In this document: piece after piece, positions 25,721-35,349 of the stretch
How positions within the stretch are numbered: the stretch's first letter is position 1
How the letters are laid out: every line of letters begins with the position of its first letter
Assembly: GCA_947487165.1 (NCBI GenBank)
Contig: CANKWX010000009.1
Coordinates: 1 to 64,000, forward strand
Reading direction: 5' to 3'
From: Burkholderiales bacterium
GTDB taxonomy: Bacteria; Pseudomonadota; Gammaproteobacteria; Burkholderiales; Burkholderiaceae_E
Length of the DNA stretch: 64,000 nt
The notes under the pieces: generated by a model
Told to the model about the DNA's origin: nothing
The model's input: only the letters and a program-made list of their open reading frames with translations
The model's database searches: none
Position numbers and translations under genes: made by a program

Positions 25721-26805
25721 ATGCGGAAGTCTCGGTTTACAGACAGCCCGATCATTGATGCGCTCGAGCGCGCGAAGCAGGGGATTTCAGTGCCCGATTT
25801 GAGCAGGAACCTTGGCATCAGTTCGACGACGTTCAAACGTGACTAGCCAAGTTCGGCGGCATGGGCACCTCGATGATGTCCAAGATGAAGGAACTGTGGC
25901 AGGAGAACCGGCGGCTGCGACGGATGGACGTCAAGGAAAAGCTGAAGGCCACGATCGTGGCGGAGGCTCCAGCAACAAAGTGGTGAAGCCATCTCGGCGC
26001 CGCGAGATGGCCGAACGAGCGGTCAAGGAGCGCGCCGTATCGATTCGGTTGGCCTGCGAGATGTTCCGGGTCAGCCAGTCCTGCTACCGGTATGAGTCCA
26101 GGACGAACCCCGAGAATGAGCGGATCGACCAGTGGCTTATGCGCTTAACGGACAATCATCGGACCTGGGGATTTGGCGTGTGTTTCCCGTATCTGCGCAA
26201 AGTGAAGCGGTTTGGCTGGACCCAAACCGGGTCTACCGGCTCTACAGGAAACTGGAGTTGAATTTGCGCATCAAACCGCGCAAGTGGCTGGTGCGCTACA
26301 AGTCTCTGGCGCTGACGGTGCCAAGCGGGATCAATGAAGTGTGGTCACTGGACTTCATGCACGACGTGCTCGATGACGGACGTGCGCTTCAGCTATTCAA
26401 TGTGCTGGACGATTTCAACCACGAGGCACTGTCCATTGAGATCGACTTCTCGTTGCCCTCTGAACGTGTCATCCGAGAGCTGGACCAATTGATCCAGTGG
26501 CGCGGACGCCCCTCATTGATCCGCTGTAAACACGTTCAGAGTACATCAGTCAGGCCACGCTCAGCTGGGGGCCAAAGACCGAGGCCTTCGCATCGGGATC
26601 ACCGGGCCACGTGACCCGCAACAAAATGAATGTTGACCGGTTCAATCGGACGATGCGCTCAGAGTGGTTCAGCCGGTATAAATAGGCCTCACATACAAAA
26701 GTTCAGGACCATGCCACTGCATGGATGTGAAGTTACAAACAGGCCCGCCTAAACATGGCAGTAGGCGGCATGACACCCAAGCAGCGGCTGGCCATGACCG
26801 CATAA
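25721..26805 (+). pseudogene. Decayed IS3-family (IS407-like) transposase OrfA/OrfB
   Basis: OrfA starts at 25721 (MRKSRFTDSPIIDALERAK) but is broken by a shift to TAG near 25844, then resumes as KFGGMGTSMMSKMKELWQEN to VAEAPATKW. OrfB follows (REMAERAVKERAVSIRLACEMF, CYRYESRTNPENERI) and shifts frame near 26190. It continues through VWSLDFMHDVLDDGRALQLF and VLDDFNHEALSIEIDF (DDE catalytic core) and ends in scraps RFNRTMRSEW and GGMTPKQRLAMTA. At least three frame breaks make it dead. Sequence style matches the IS407 group. Direct flanking repeats could not be defined. Confidence 0.88.
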
Positions 26806-26975
26806 TCGCTCTGCTTATCGACACAATGGAACTGGGGGTTATCTCTGAAAATGATCGACAAAGCGGGGACGACGGCTTTTATAAGTCTTCTTCGCATAAA
26901 GGCAATGATACCAATGACTCCTGCTTTCGCTCTGTTCATGAACCGGGACATCAAGCGTTTTGTCCGCTAGCTGCA
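26806..26975 (-). pseudogene. Possible IS110-family transposase C-terminal scrap
   Basis: The minus strand reads RLMSRFMNRAKAG, then FMRRRLIKAVVPALSIIFRDNPQF. This resembles the C-terminal helix-rich end of IS110-family transposases (pattern like ARL..GK.....A.MRKL....NA..RD). Only about 50 codons are left, directly abutting the IS3 remnant. The similarity is by eye and weak; it may be coincidental. Confidence 0.35.
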
Positions 26976-27074
26976 GTTTCCAGCAAGCTGCGCTCGTTGA
27001 CGGCTTCGTTATGGACGAATAGTTAATAAAAACGCTGATAAATCACGAAGTTAACTTAAACAAAACATTTAATT

Positions 27075-27905
27075 ATGACTACAGTCGCTTCAGTTATACC
27101 AATTTATAATGGCGCAAGATTTGTATCGAAAGCTATAGAAAGCGTGCTTTCTCAGTCAAGAATTCCGGACGAGATTATCTGCGTAGATGATGGATCGACC
27201 GATGGGTCTGCAGACGTCGTAAGGAAATTTCCGGTCCGATTAATTACTCAGAAAAATGGGGGACCGGCTAGCGCTAGAAATACCGGTATTCTTGCTTGCT
27301 CCAGCGAATGGATCGCATTCCTAGATCATGATGATACTTGGCATTACAATAAAACAGAGGTTCAGTTGAGCATGACTAGCGAATCAGTCGATGCTATCTT
27401 TTGCGAAAAAGCGCCAAACTCTAACAATCTCGGAGTTGAGAAATTTTTTGAACGTAATTATGGCGGAAATCCCAGCGGTAGCTTAGTTAAAAGATCCGCC
27501 TTGATTGAATTAGGTCTATTTGACGAGTCTAGATCCTGTTTCGGTGTGGATGACTATGATTTTTGGTTACGGTTTGTTTATTCAGGCCGCAAGTATGCAA
27601 CAACACAACAGTTGTATAACTTCACTCCTGCAGATAACCATTATGGTGGCAAGTATGAAGAAATGCTTAATGCGGAGTGCTATGTTATTAATAAATTCGC
27701 CATTCTCGCGAGCCTTGATCCAGATACCGTTGCCGCCAGGATTCGTAAACTAGAGCATGATTCTATTCCCTCCTTGATTCATATTAGAAAGCTTGAGCGC
27801 GCAAGGAGTATAATTCTGTCAAGCGGTCTTTTGGGCCATCCTATAGAATATTATGCTTGCTTTCTTCCTAGCTGGATTCTTGATATTAAACGCAGGATTT
27901 ATTAG
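27075..27905 (+). CDS. GT2 glycosyltransferase
   Basis: A 276-residue GT-A enzyme: VASVIPIYNGARFVSKAIESVL, IICVDDGSTDGS, GGPASARNTGI, and WIAFLDHDDTW with an HDD metal site where DSDD is more usual. GVDDYDFWLRF supplies the later acidic catalytic region. No membrane helices, so it is peripheral and cytosolic. It is AT-rich and lies alone between insertion-sequence debris, but the frame is intact. A weak AT-rich leader with no clear ribosome site precedes the ATG. The sugar is unknown. Confidence 0.85.
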   Translation: MTTVASVIPIYNGARFVSKAIESVLSQSRIPDEIICVDDGSTDGSADVVRKFPVRLITQKNGGPASARNTGILACSSEWIAFLDHDDTWHYNKTEVQLSMTSESVDAIFCEKAPNSNNLGVEKFFERNYGGNPSGSLVKRSALIELGLFDESRSCFGVDDYDFWLRFVYSGRKYATTQQLYNFTPADNHYGGKYEEMLNAECYVINKFAILASLDPDTVAARIRKLEHDSIPSLIHIRKLERARSIILSSGLLGHPIEYYACFLPSWILDIKRRIY

Positions 27906-28286
27906 AAGCTGTACCTATACACTTTGCTGTGGCGGCAAATCAAATATTCGAAATCCTAGAGTCCGCCTGTCACAAGCAATAACTGCTAATGCGAAAACCG
28001 GCTTTTCTCGATCCGATGCCGAAACCGGTGACGGCAGCTAAATGCAGGAATTTTCTGTGAAAACACTCCGATTAGCGATTACCTTGTATACCGCCTTCAA
28101 AGCTTCGCGTTTTATATTACAAAAACAAATCCGCCACGATTAATTTAGTATGCAAAAATTTTTTAAAGTACATCCCTTAACCCAGTAACTTAACCATCTT
28201 TCCATCCTCTTGATAGTCTGACGAGATCAGCTCGACCTTGGGATATAGCTTGGATGCTCGTCATAATAAGTTTGACTTGCCGTTAG
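27906..28286. other. Intergenic, possible gene scrap on minus strand
   Basis: AT-rich. The minus strand at 28177-28260 has a short opening ending in RASKLYPKVELI then SSDYQEDGKMVKLLG and a stop. It looks like a C-terminal coding relic but matches no family I recognise. A small inverted repeat GAAAA/TTTTC surrounds CCGGC near 27993-28007. Nothing else is seen. Confidence 0.4.
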
Positions 28287-29000
28287 TCATGGGTTATCGT
28301 TTGCGCGTCGTCTGCGAATCTTTACCTTGGATTAATTATATTATCAGATGTAGATTACTCAAGTAGCAAAAGGTGCGATATACAAGCATTGCTCTCGAAT
28401 GCTTATGGCAAATGCCAAGAGATCGGATCTGGCGACGGAGGATTCGCCAGAGATTTGATGTCGAAATATCCCATCACTCCTTATCATGCATACGAGCCAT
28501 CAGCCGCACACAAGAGAGAGCATTCGAACCCAAGACCTACAGTATTTCCAACGTACTTCCTCAACAACGACCACATCTATGATTTTATATTTCTGGATGA
28601 TTTTATTGAACACACGGATGACCCTCAGACGTTTTTAATAGATCTAATTAAAAACACTCCCTGCAACACCAATTCGTTTATTTCCGTTCCGAACTTCAGA
28701 AACATTCAAATCATCCATAAACTCACAAATGGTTCTATCAAGTACGAACTCTATGGGATAATGGACAAGACTCACCTTAGGATATTCAAAAGGAAAATAA
28801 AAACAGAACTGATCGGAACCACCCCCTTTGAGATATCAAACGTACAAATAATCAACAAGCACATGTATACACCACCGCGCAGGAGAGTTGAAATTATTTT
28901 TTACAAGTTGATATCGGGTTTTCTTCATAAATTCGCACTTGATCTTTTTTACTTGCAAATTTTCATAATAGCAAAACCAAGATCCATTTCCGACAGCTAA
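28287..29000 (+). pseudogene. 5'-damaged SAM methyltransferase gene
   Basis: The reading frame is open from 28287 (after a stop at 28284) to 29000 but has no ATG or GTG; the first usable start is TTG at 28389 (203 codons). The residues before that TTG, YSSSKRCDIQALLSNAYGK, align naturally with the usual lead-in of class I methyltransferases, so the real start lay further upstream and has been lost or changed. Motif I is QEIGSGDGGFARDL, and FIFLDDFIEHTDDP matches the post-motif region. The C-terminus HLRIFKRK fits the hypothetical-sugar methyltransferase type. If TTG is used, a shortened protein could still be made, so pseudogene status is likely but not certain. Confidence 0.6.
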
Positions 29001-29127
29001 ACAATCGTTAATTTCACAACATCCATTGGATCGAGAAGCAGATAGATAGTGCGGCCTCGTTCAGCCCTTAGGCGTCATTCCGCCAAGGGCGTTGCATAAG
29101 CGTTAATGGTTGGAAAGTCCATATTGG

Positions 29128-30300
29128 TAATTCCCCAGTGAAAACCGGATCAGGTGCCATGTTTGGAGGACATCACCGTGAGCATAATGATGAAAGAGAA
29201 TCCAAATGCTGGACTGTGCGGCGCCAAACCGAGCTGGAGCTCATTCAGGTCAACAAAGCGGTGGTTACGCCAGCCGGGCCTACGACCTGCCGCCGCCTGA
29301 GATCGAAGACTGGGGCGATCACGGTAAAGATGGCATTGAAGATCTCGCAGTGCGCCAACCCCCAGAGCGTTCGAGATCACTACGAGCGCCAGCTGAAGGC
29401 CCTGCAGGAAGCGTACGGCGAAGCGATGCTGGAACTGAGTGTCTAAGAAAAGCTGCAGTCCCTGTTGGGCGAGGACGAGCGATTAACGAGACGGTCCGCG
29501 AGGGCCTGAAGGAAAGCGTGTCCGCCGACTCTATCAGCAAACTTTGCAAGTGGCTCTAAGTAGCCAGAAAACTAGTGTACTGCCGGCCGACCAAGGGCGA
29601 GCCGAAAGTTCAGAAACATAGGCGGCCCCCGATCAAAGCGATGATCAAGGAGAGCCCTACGCTCGGCTACCGAACGGCTTGGCGCATGCCGGATTTCAAG
29701 AGGAACACGGTCCATTGGGTCCTCCAAATCAAACGCCAGCATATCAACATGCGGCCGGTCGGCTTCGAACTACCAATCAAACCCTTGTTGCGGTTGGCTG
29801 AACAGTCGAAAGAATGCTAAGAGCCGGATATGAGCAGGATCTGGACTGCACAAAATGGTCGGCCGAAGCTAGCACTAGAGATCGAACACTGCAGCCGCGC
29901 CCTGCTAGGCAGGCACCATTATCGCAGCAACCGATCGGAAACCGCGGAGTCGGTACTAGAACTGTCGTTGGTCGCTCGAATCGAAACGGGTGGACAAGGT
30001 TACCACGGCCGTACCATCGGAGATCCGACAACGGCCTAGTGTTCACCAGCAGAAGGCACGCGGCCGTGGCTTGAGGATAAGGCTTGATCCAGGAACTCAT
30101 CACGGCACTACCTCAAGCAGAACGGCAATCTTGAGCGCGTAATTCAAACCTTGGAAATAAAAGTACACAACAGCGTCGGCTCGAGTCATAGCAATACACA
30201 AGCAGAACGATCGAAAAATCGTTCGGCATTTACAACCGCCGGCGCCCTCATCTGGCTCTCGGAATAAAGATCCTTGCTAAGTCGATTGCATTACCGAACT
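29128..30300 (+). pseudogene. Decayed IS3-family transposase (second type)
   Basis: Broken OrfA: from about 29187 (NPNAGLCGAK) through AYDLPPPEIEDWGDHGKDG to ERQLKALQEAYGEAMLELSV, then KLQSLLGEDER in another frame. Broken OrfB: SKLCKW, VYCRPTKGEPKVQ, IKAMIKESPTLGYRTAW, RPVGFELPIKPLLRLAEQS, SRIWTAQNGRPKLALEIEH, SDNGLVFTSRRH, LERVIQTLE and FGIYNRRRPHLALGIK, ending at about 30300. Frames shift at least six times. TTCCCCAGTGAAAACCGG near 29131-29148 looks like its left end. The right end runs into the stop of the convergent ligase gene. It differs from the IS407-like remnant at 25.7 kb. Confidence 0.85.
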
Positions 30301-31628
30301 TAGTTGGGCGTATTCCGCTGGGGCACTACAGCGTCTCCCAACTCAATTGACCTCGAGTCAATCAAACCCTGCCTTTGCATTGCAGCAAACAAAAGCACTA
30401 AGACAACAGAAATTTCAATCTGAGAGAATCTGTCACCAAAAAGATTACATACCAAAACCCCCACCAAACATCCCAGCGTAGCGAATCCACAACCCTTGCT
30501 ATATAATAAAAATGAATGACGGAAGAGAGACCAAGCCTTTATACCAACGCCAACAATAAAGGCAAACCAAAGGAAGAGCCCAAGCAAACCTTGCTCAGCT
30601 GCAATTTTCAAATAGAAATTATGAGTATCATGAAGCTTCATACCCTGAGAAGCCACGATAAAGCCGTTAAAACCAATACCAGCAAATAAATTATCACGAA
30701 ATAAAGCAATAGCCAATTCCCAGACCTCCAAACGGAAGGCTGACGAATCATCCAATCCGCCCCCAGAGCCTTCTGTCATCTCAATCCTTTCGATTACCGT
30801 CGCAGGCAGAATATCTTTCCAAAATAAGGCAAACAAAATCAGCAAAAAAGCCAATCTTCGGTTTCTCATGAAAGCGAAAAATATCAATCCTGCCAGAGAC
30901 GCGACATACGCCCCTCTGGAATAGCTAAACATCAACGGGTATAAACTTGACAAATAAATAAACAGATATATCCAAGCTCGTTTTGATTTCCCTGCAAACA
31001 GAAACTGACCAAAAGCAAACAAACCAACGTAACACAAAAATGATGCAAAGTGATTAGCATTCAAGCCCACAATCCAAAACGGACCGTCAGACCGCCTTCC
31101 ATGCGAATAACTGTCACCGGCACTAAACCCTCTCACCTCCTGAAAAACCATAAATGCGAGAACGGCAATACAAGAATTGATCAATAACTTTACCTGATTT
31201 TCCGTCCGAATCGAGTTAAAACCTACATAATATATCAAGAATATAAGTGCATAATTTTTCCAAGCCTTCAAAAAAGGATTATCCAAAGAAATTGGCATAG
31301 GGAGATTAAAACCAATCGCACTGATCCATAGACTTATGTAGGTGTACAATATAGTAGCAAATACAATAATAGAAAGAGGCGTTTTCTGATAACCGCCCTT
31401 ATTGACAATCACACCAATAGCCGCTGACATTACCAATAAATCAATAGCATCAGTCGCCAATGGAAATCCGTGTGTCGCATACCAAAGAGTCGGAAGAGGC
31501 GCAAAAACAGCCAATAGGATAACTGGTAACTCAGCTCTCCAAAAAACTCCAGCCACAACAACACCAATCATCACCAAATAGACGATGACTGGAATTGCCG
31601 TGTCACGAAGCGCAGCGATTATTCCCAT
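30300..31628 (-). CDS. O-antigen ligase/polymerase-like membrane protein (XrtA-associated)
   Basis: A 442-residue protein with about eleven hydrophobic segments. The Wzy_C signature is present: FSYSRGAYVASLAG, a large periplasmic loop, and MKLHDTHNFYLKIAAEQGLLGL with the conserved His pair. It matches the exosortase-A-associated O-glycosylation ligase group (TIGR03097) in size and neighbourhood. Role: moving a lipid-linked glycan onto a lipid, protein or growing chain in the periplasm. It is AT-rich and co-directional with xrtA 47 bases upstream. Its stop abuts the decayed insertion sequence, so the last few residues may have been changed by that event. Confidence 0.88.
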   Translation of the reverse strand: MGIIAALRDTAIPVIVYLVMIGVVVAGVFWRAELPVILLAVFAPLPTLWYATHGFPLATDAIDLLVMSAAIGVIVNKGGYQKTPLSIIVFATILYTYISLWISAIGFNLPMPISLDNPFLKAWKNYALIFLIYYVGFNSIRTENQVKLLINSCIAVLAFMVFQEVRGFSAGDSYSHGRRSDGPFWIVGLNANHFASFLCYVGLFAFGQFLFAGKSKRAWIYLFIYLSSLYPLMFSYSRGAYVASLAGLIFFAFMRNRRLAFLLILFALFWKDILPATVIERIEMTEGSGGGLDDSSAFRLEVWELAIALFRDNLFAGIGFNGFIVASQGMKLHDTHNFYLKIAAEQGLLGLFLWFAFIVGVGIKAWSLFRHSFLLYSKGCGFATLGCLVGVLVCNLFGDRFSQIEISVVLVLLFAAMQRQGLIDSRSIELGDAVVPQRNTPN

Positions 31629-31675
31629 AAATCCCTAATTCAATTATCAAAACAGCAGAGATTCAGCAGACCAAT

Positions 31676-33292
31676 TCAATTACCAGAAAGCGGATGGGTC
31701 AGCTCCAACACAACTGGGCGAATTGCGGATACAATTGCAAGAAGTCGATCTCTGACTTGCGAAACATCCTTATCTTCATATTCTCTAGAAATTACAACAA
31801 CGATCGCCTGGTCACCTAACCCCAACAACATAGAACGCAAGGTATCGATTTTGGCCGATAACTTATTTACAGATATCTTGCCGCCTGAAACATAATACTG
31901 CCAAACCAGTACTTTCTTGTTATTACCAATGAGTTTAAGCTCTTTTATTTTGTGCAAAACTCCATTTGCATCGTGTAGATCGGTATTGCGAGAAGAGACC
32001 TCTTTCCACAAGCCCGACTCATCAATCAATCTATTCTCACTGCTAACGAGCTCGTTTCCTTCGTTTTGATGAGAGTAATAACCTACATAAACATTAGTCT
32101 TATCATTCGAATGGAACTCAATCATACTCCGCCAACCTGAATACGCTGGAGAGAATGAATCAGGAACAACCTGCACTTCGCCGACTGTGGCTTTGATCCT
32201 GTCGAGCGCAATCCCTTCCGGGGACGACATAAGGACGCCACTAGCGCAATATTTTGCAAACATCACGACGCAAAGGGCTGCGGCAAACATCATTAACTCG
32301 GGAAATATCAATCCATAGTTTTTGGCGACACTAGCATCCGACTTCGACTCGTCAATATGATCGATCTTTGGTAATTTACTAATATTATCGTTCTGGTTGA
32401 TCAAACCATCCACATCCGACCAACGCGAGCACAACCAAAACAGACTTCCAATAATTATTCCAAAAAGAATCCAACCAAAAGTAACATGCTCATGGCCTGG
32501 CCCCCATTTCATGTGCGTAAAGTGCCCTGTCAACACCGTTAGATATGCACGAAGCCAGTTACTAAAAACAGAAACAAGAATAACCGCAATAATAAACACC
32601 GCTCTCTTAAGATGATTTTGAAAGCTTAAATATGCATATAGTGAACCAAGAACACATGCCGCAATAACATAATTTAGACCCGCGCATGTTTCGATCACCG
32701 ACCACTGCCCAGTAGGAAGGCTAAAGAAATTCCCCTCCTGAAAAATCGGTATACCTGAATTCCGAATAGCCCAAACCGTTGCATCAGATGTAGATTTTTG
32801 TAATAACGGAACTAAAAAATCTCCTGCTGGAACCATAAAAAAAAGAAACCCAAGAGGGAAAGCCAGCAAACCGGTTATTTTTGCCCCATAGACCATAAGA
32901 ACTAACGAGGGAATCATCGCCACCACACCTAGACCAGCAACGATATTTATGCCAGAAATACTACCGATTAACCATATGCATGATGAAAGTGCCAAGGCAA
33001 ATAAGCCAAAAAATGAAAAAGCAGAATAACAACATTTAAGAACGCTAACTTTGCGGAAGGACAGCCAAATTGCGATAGGAAGCACGAGATAGCCATGCCC
33101 GTGAGCTGACGATATAGACCACTGACGCTCCATGCTTTGCCATGTCTGGCTGAAGACTAGTAGAATCAAAGACAGGCTAGACACAAACACAAGATGCGCA
33201 GACCAGTCTACCGACCTATTCAAGTAGCCCTTAACTGTCAGACTAAAAGAATTCTGGCAATTTATTTCAGCAAGATCATCTTGTTTTAACAT
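31676..33292 (-). CDS. xrtA: Exosortase A fused to EpsI domain
   Basis: A 538-residue protein. Residues about 30-290 are an eight-helix exosortase with the catalytic triad visible: Cys203 in ETCAGL, Arg248 in SNWLRAYL and His269 in HEHVTFGW. After a charged cytosolic linker (291-325) and a further helix, residues about 350-538 form an EpsI domain (VGYYSHQNEGNELVSSENRLI, VLVWQYYVSGG). Known: XrtA recognises C-terminal PEP-CTERM signals and cleaves/transfers the protein, in step with exopolysaccharide export. The fusion is normal for this type. It is AT-rich and on the strand opposite the core operon at 2.6-21 kb. No substrate with a PEP-CTERM tail is encoded in this window. Confidence 0.93.
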   Translation of the reverse strand: MLKQDDLAEINCQNSFSLTVKGYLNRSVDWSAHLVFVSSLSLILLVFSQTWQSMERQWSISSAHGHGYLVLPIAIWLSFRKVSVLKCCYSAFSFFGLFALALSSCIWLIGSISGINIVAGLGVVAMIPSLVLMVYGAKITGLLAFPLGFLFFMVPAGDFLVPLLQKSTSDATVWAIRNSGIPIFQEGNFFSLPTGQWSVIETCAGLNYVIAACVLGSLYAYLSFQNHLKRAVFIIAVILVSVFSNWLRAYLTVLTGHFTHMKWGPGHEHVTFGWILFGIIIGSLFWLCSRWSDVDGLINQNDNISKLPKIDHIDESKSDASVAKNYGLIFPELMMFAAALCVVMFAKYCASGVLMSSPEGIALDRIKATVGEVQVVPDSFSPAYSGWRSMIEFHSNDKTNVYVGYYSHQNEGNELVSSENRLIDESGLWKEVSSRNTDLHDANGVLHKIKELKLIGNNKKVLVWQYYVSGGKISVNKLSAKIDTLRSMLLGLGDQAIVVVISREYEDKDVSQVRDRLLAIVSAIRPVVLELTHPLSGN

Positions 33293-33621
33293 AGCTCACC
33301 AATAAGAACTGTTTCTTCTTAATCAAATTTGCGCGCAATTATCAAAGCAGGCCCGCCCCTAATCTCTCCGATTTACTCGATCAATCTGGAACCTGATTTT
33401 AAATCGAACGCCTTCAATTCTCTCCACCCTAATTACAAAGAATTTCGAAGCTATTATCCGCAATTTACTTCAAGCAAATAATTTAATTCATCCTTCGACT
33501 CCATTTAACAGTATACTCACAGAATAGGTGTTGTTTTAATGGGAAACATCAATCCTCCGCACTGAAGTTCGCCCAGGATTAAATTAGAATTTTCTTCTGC
33601 GAGCACACAAATCAAATTCGA
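33293..33621. other. AT-rich intergenic region upstream of xrtA
   Basis: 329 bases without a gene, strongly AT-rich. It should hold the xrtA promoter on the minus strand, and the end of the 33.6-42.6 kb operon. I found no convincing -24/-12 or -35/-10 pair and no terminator hairpin with a T-run. Confidence 0.5.
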
Positions 33622-35349
33622 CTACCACCATCGAGGCCTACGAATCATCCCGTCAATCACCTGAGTGCCTTCGACTTGATTAAAAGTATGAGTTCGTACT
33701 ATGTCTCTCTCCCAGCCTGGCTCAGCAACAGTTACTGACCTTTCGCAATAATCATCAAAACTTAGTAAATGCACGTGGTTAATAGAAAAACGCCATCCGT
33801 ACGTATAGCTACAATCTTGCGATGGTCTGTATAGCAATCCGTTTCTTATAAATAGCTGACCAGCTGAGCGGGCCTTTCTTGAGTCTGATATTACGGGATT
33901 TTTCTCGTGAGGTTTCCACGTATTTGAAGGAAAATCCACTGATGAATAAATAAACAATTCGACAGACGTTGAAGCGCCCTCGACTTCAGACATATTTACA
34001 AACAACCACCATACAGAATTGTAAAAGTGAAGGGTTACATCCGACGCATCGACGTCTTCCATCAAATTACACACCTTCTCCCACTTATCTGGTAATGCAG
34101 CACATCGGTATAATGTTATGCATTTGCTTGCTCTTGATTCTGGAATCATATAAATCTCGCCACAATACATAAAGACGAATGGATGCGACAAATGATGAGG
34201 CGCAGTCAACGCTACGCGAACATTTTCTATAAGTCCAGTATCACTTACTTCTCCAACCGCTATGTGGCCACGGCCATTTGCTCTCAGCACTTCCTCAAAA
34301 AATACATAAGTTACTCCCCCAATTTCCAACAGATAAGGATCTGCCCAAAAGCGATCTTTTGGTGGAAGTGTACGAACAAATCGGCACATCTCAATATCAT
34401 CTAGAATAGATCGCCGGACAAAAATAGTCCATTGCTCCATCCACAATGCTGACTCAAATGCCTTAGTTACACGTCGAAAAATTCTTCTTAGTAAAATTGA
34501 TAACAACGTTGCGTTCGAAATATAATCTACGCTTCGCCCGGAAAAAGCCGTCGGATGCAAGTTAAGCAATTTAATTTCATCGTTGAATTTCTTTTCACCT
34601 AACCTATGAAGCTTCGCAACTAGGCGTGGAATCAACGGGACTGCTTGCCATGCAATACTTCTCCGATTGTCTTCAACAGAAGAAGTTATTGTTGAAGCCC
34701 AAGTACTGCTTAGGACTTGCGGACGAGCTTTATCTGATGTGTAGCGCCTTACAACGCAGCCAGTAGTCGGACGCTCATCTATCGATTCCCAAAATCCAGA
34801 AAGCAAGGTGGCAAAACCTGGAATACACTGAGGGTGCTCAATCGTCCACACGCCATAGCGTGCCAAAGATGAAATATCACGGATTATTTTTTCATGTCCC
34901 AGATTAACAATGAGATCGAATTGAAACTCTTGGGTTTCGGATGTTAATTGATTTTCAGATTTCGTACCACAGCTTTCGTTATATTTGCCGAATTCCTTTA
35001 TGCCACAAATATCAACGGCTGGAAGTACAGTTTTTATGAATTTACTAGCAAAGGCGTCTTTCAATTCTACCTCAGCTTGGCCGCACCCCCTAAGTAACCA
35101 AGCCAACACTCTTCCAAAACCGTCAAGCTTATTTTTAAAAACTCCAAATTCTCGTTGATTTGAGGCATATTCCTCAACTTCATCTTCCGCCCCTCTGCCT
35201 ATTGACTCCTGTACTAAAACGAGTTTAATTCTACTCGTTTTAAAATTATCAAGACGTTCCGCAACGCTTGCAACCCACGCAGGTACAACATCAGTCGATA
35301 CTATTAACGCGATCTGCATATACCCGGTTGTCTTATCGGATTTAATCAT
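33622..35349 (-). CDS. Formyltransferase-like domain fused to GINT1-like beta-propeller
   Basis: A 575-residue protein. Residues about 10-230 resemble a formyltransferase fold: FDLIVNLGHEKIIRDISSLARYGVWTIEH then SGFWESIDERPTTGCVV, where formyltransferases carry the GVINxH...G..P and Wxx...TG segments. Residues about 310-575 resemble the glycosidase-like propeller of glucosamine inositolphosphorylceramide transferase 1: DRFWADPYLLEIGGVTYVFFEE, GRGHIAVGEV, LSHPFVF, YMIPESRAS, WWLFVN, SAGQLFIRNGLLYRPSQDC and NHVHLLSFDDY. Known: such fusions occur in polysaccharide clusters. Likely it modifies or transfers an amino-sugar unit. It starts at an ATG overlapping the flippase stop. Function is inferred, not established. 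Confidence 0.7.
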   Translation of the reverse strand: MIKSDKTTGYMQIALIVSTDVVPAWVASVAERLDNFKTSRIKLVLVQESIGRGAEDEVEEYASNQREFGVFKNKLDGFGRVLAWLLRGCGQAEVELKDAFASKFIKTVLPAVDICGIKEFGKYNESCGTKSENQLTSETQEFQFDLIVNLGHEKIIRDISSLARYGVWTIEHPQCIPGFATLLSGFWESIDERPTTGCVVRRYTSDKARPQVLSSTWASTITSSVEDNRRSIAWQAVPLIPRLVAKLHRLGEKKFNDEIKLLNLHPTAFSGRSVDYISNATLLSILLRRIFRRVTKAFESALWMEQWTIFVRRSILDDIEMCRFVRTLPPKDRFWADPYLLEIGGVTYVFFEEVLRANGRGHIAVGEVSDTGLIENVRVALTAPHHLSHPFVFMYCGEIYMIPESRASKCITLYRCAALPDKWEKVCNLMEDVDASDVTLHFYNSVWWLFVNMSEVEGASTSVELFIYSSVDFPSNTWKPHEKNPVISDSRKARSAGQLFIRNGLLYRPSQDCSYTYGWRFSINHVHLLSFDDYCERSVTVAEPGWERDIVRTHTFNQVEGTQVIDGMIRRPRWW

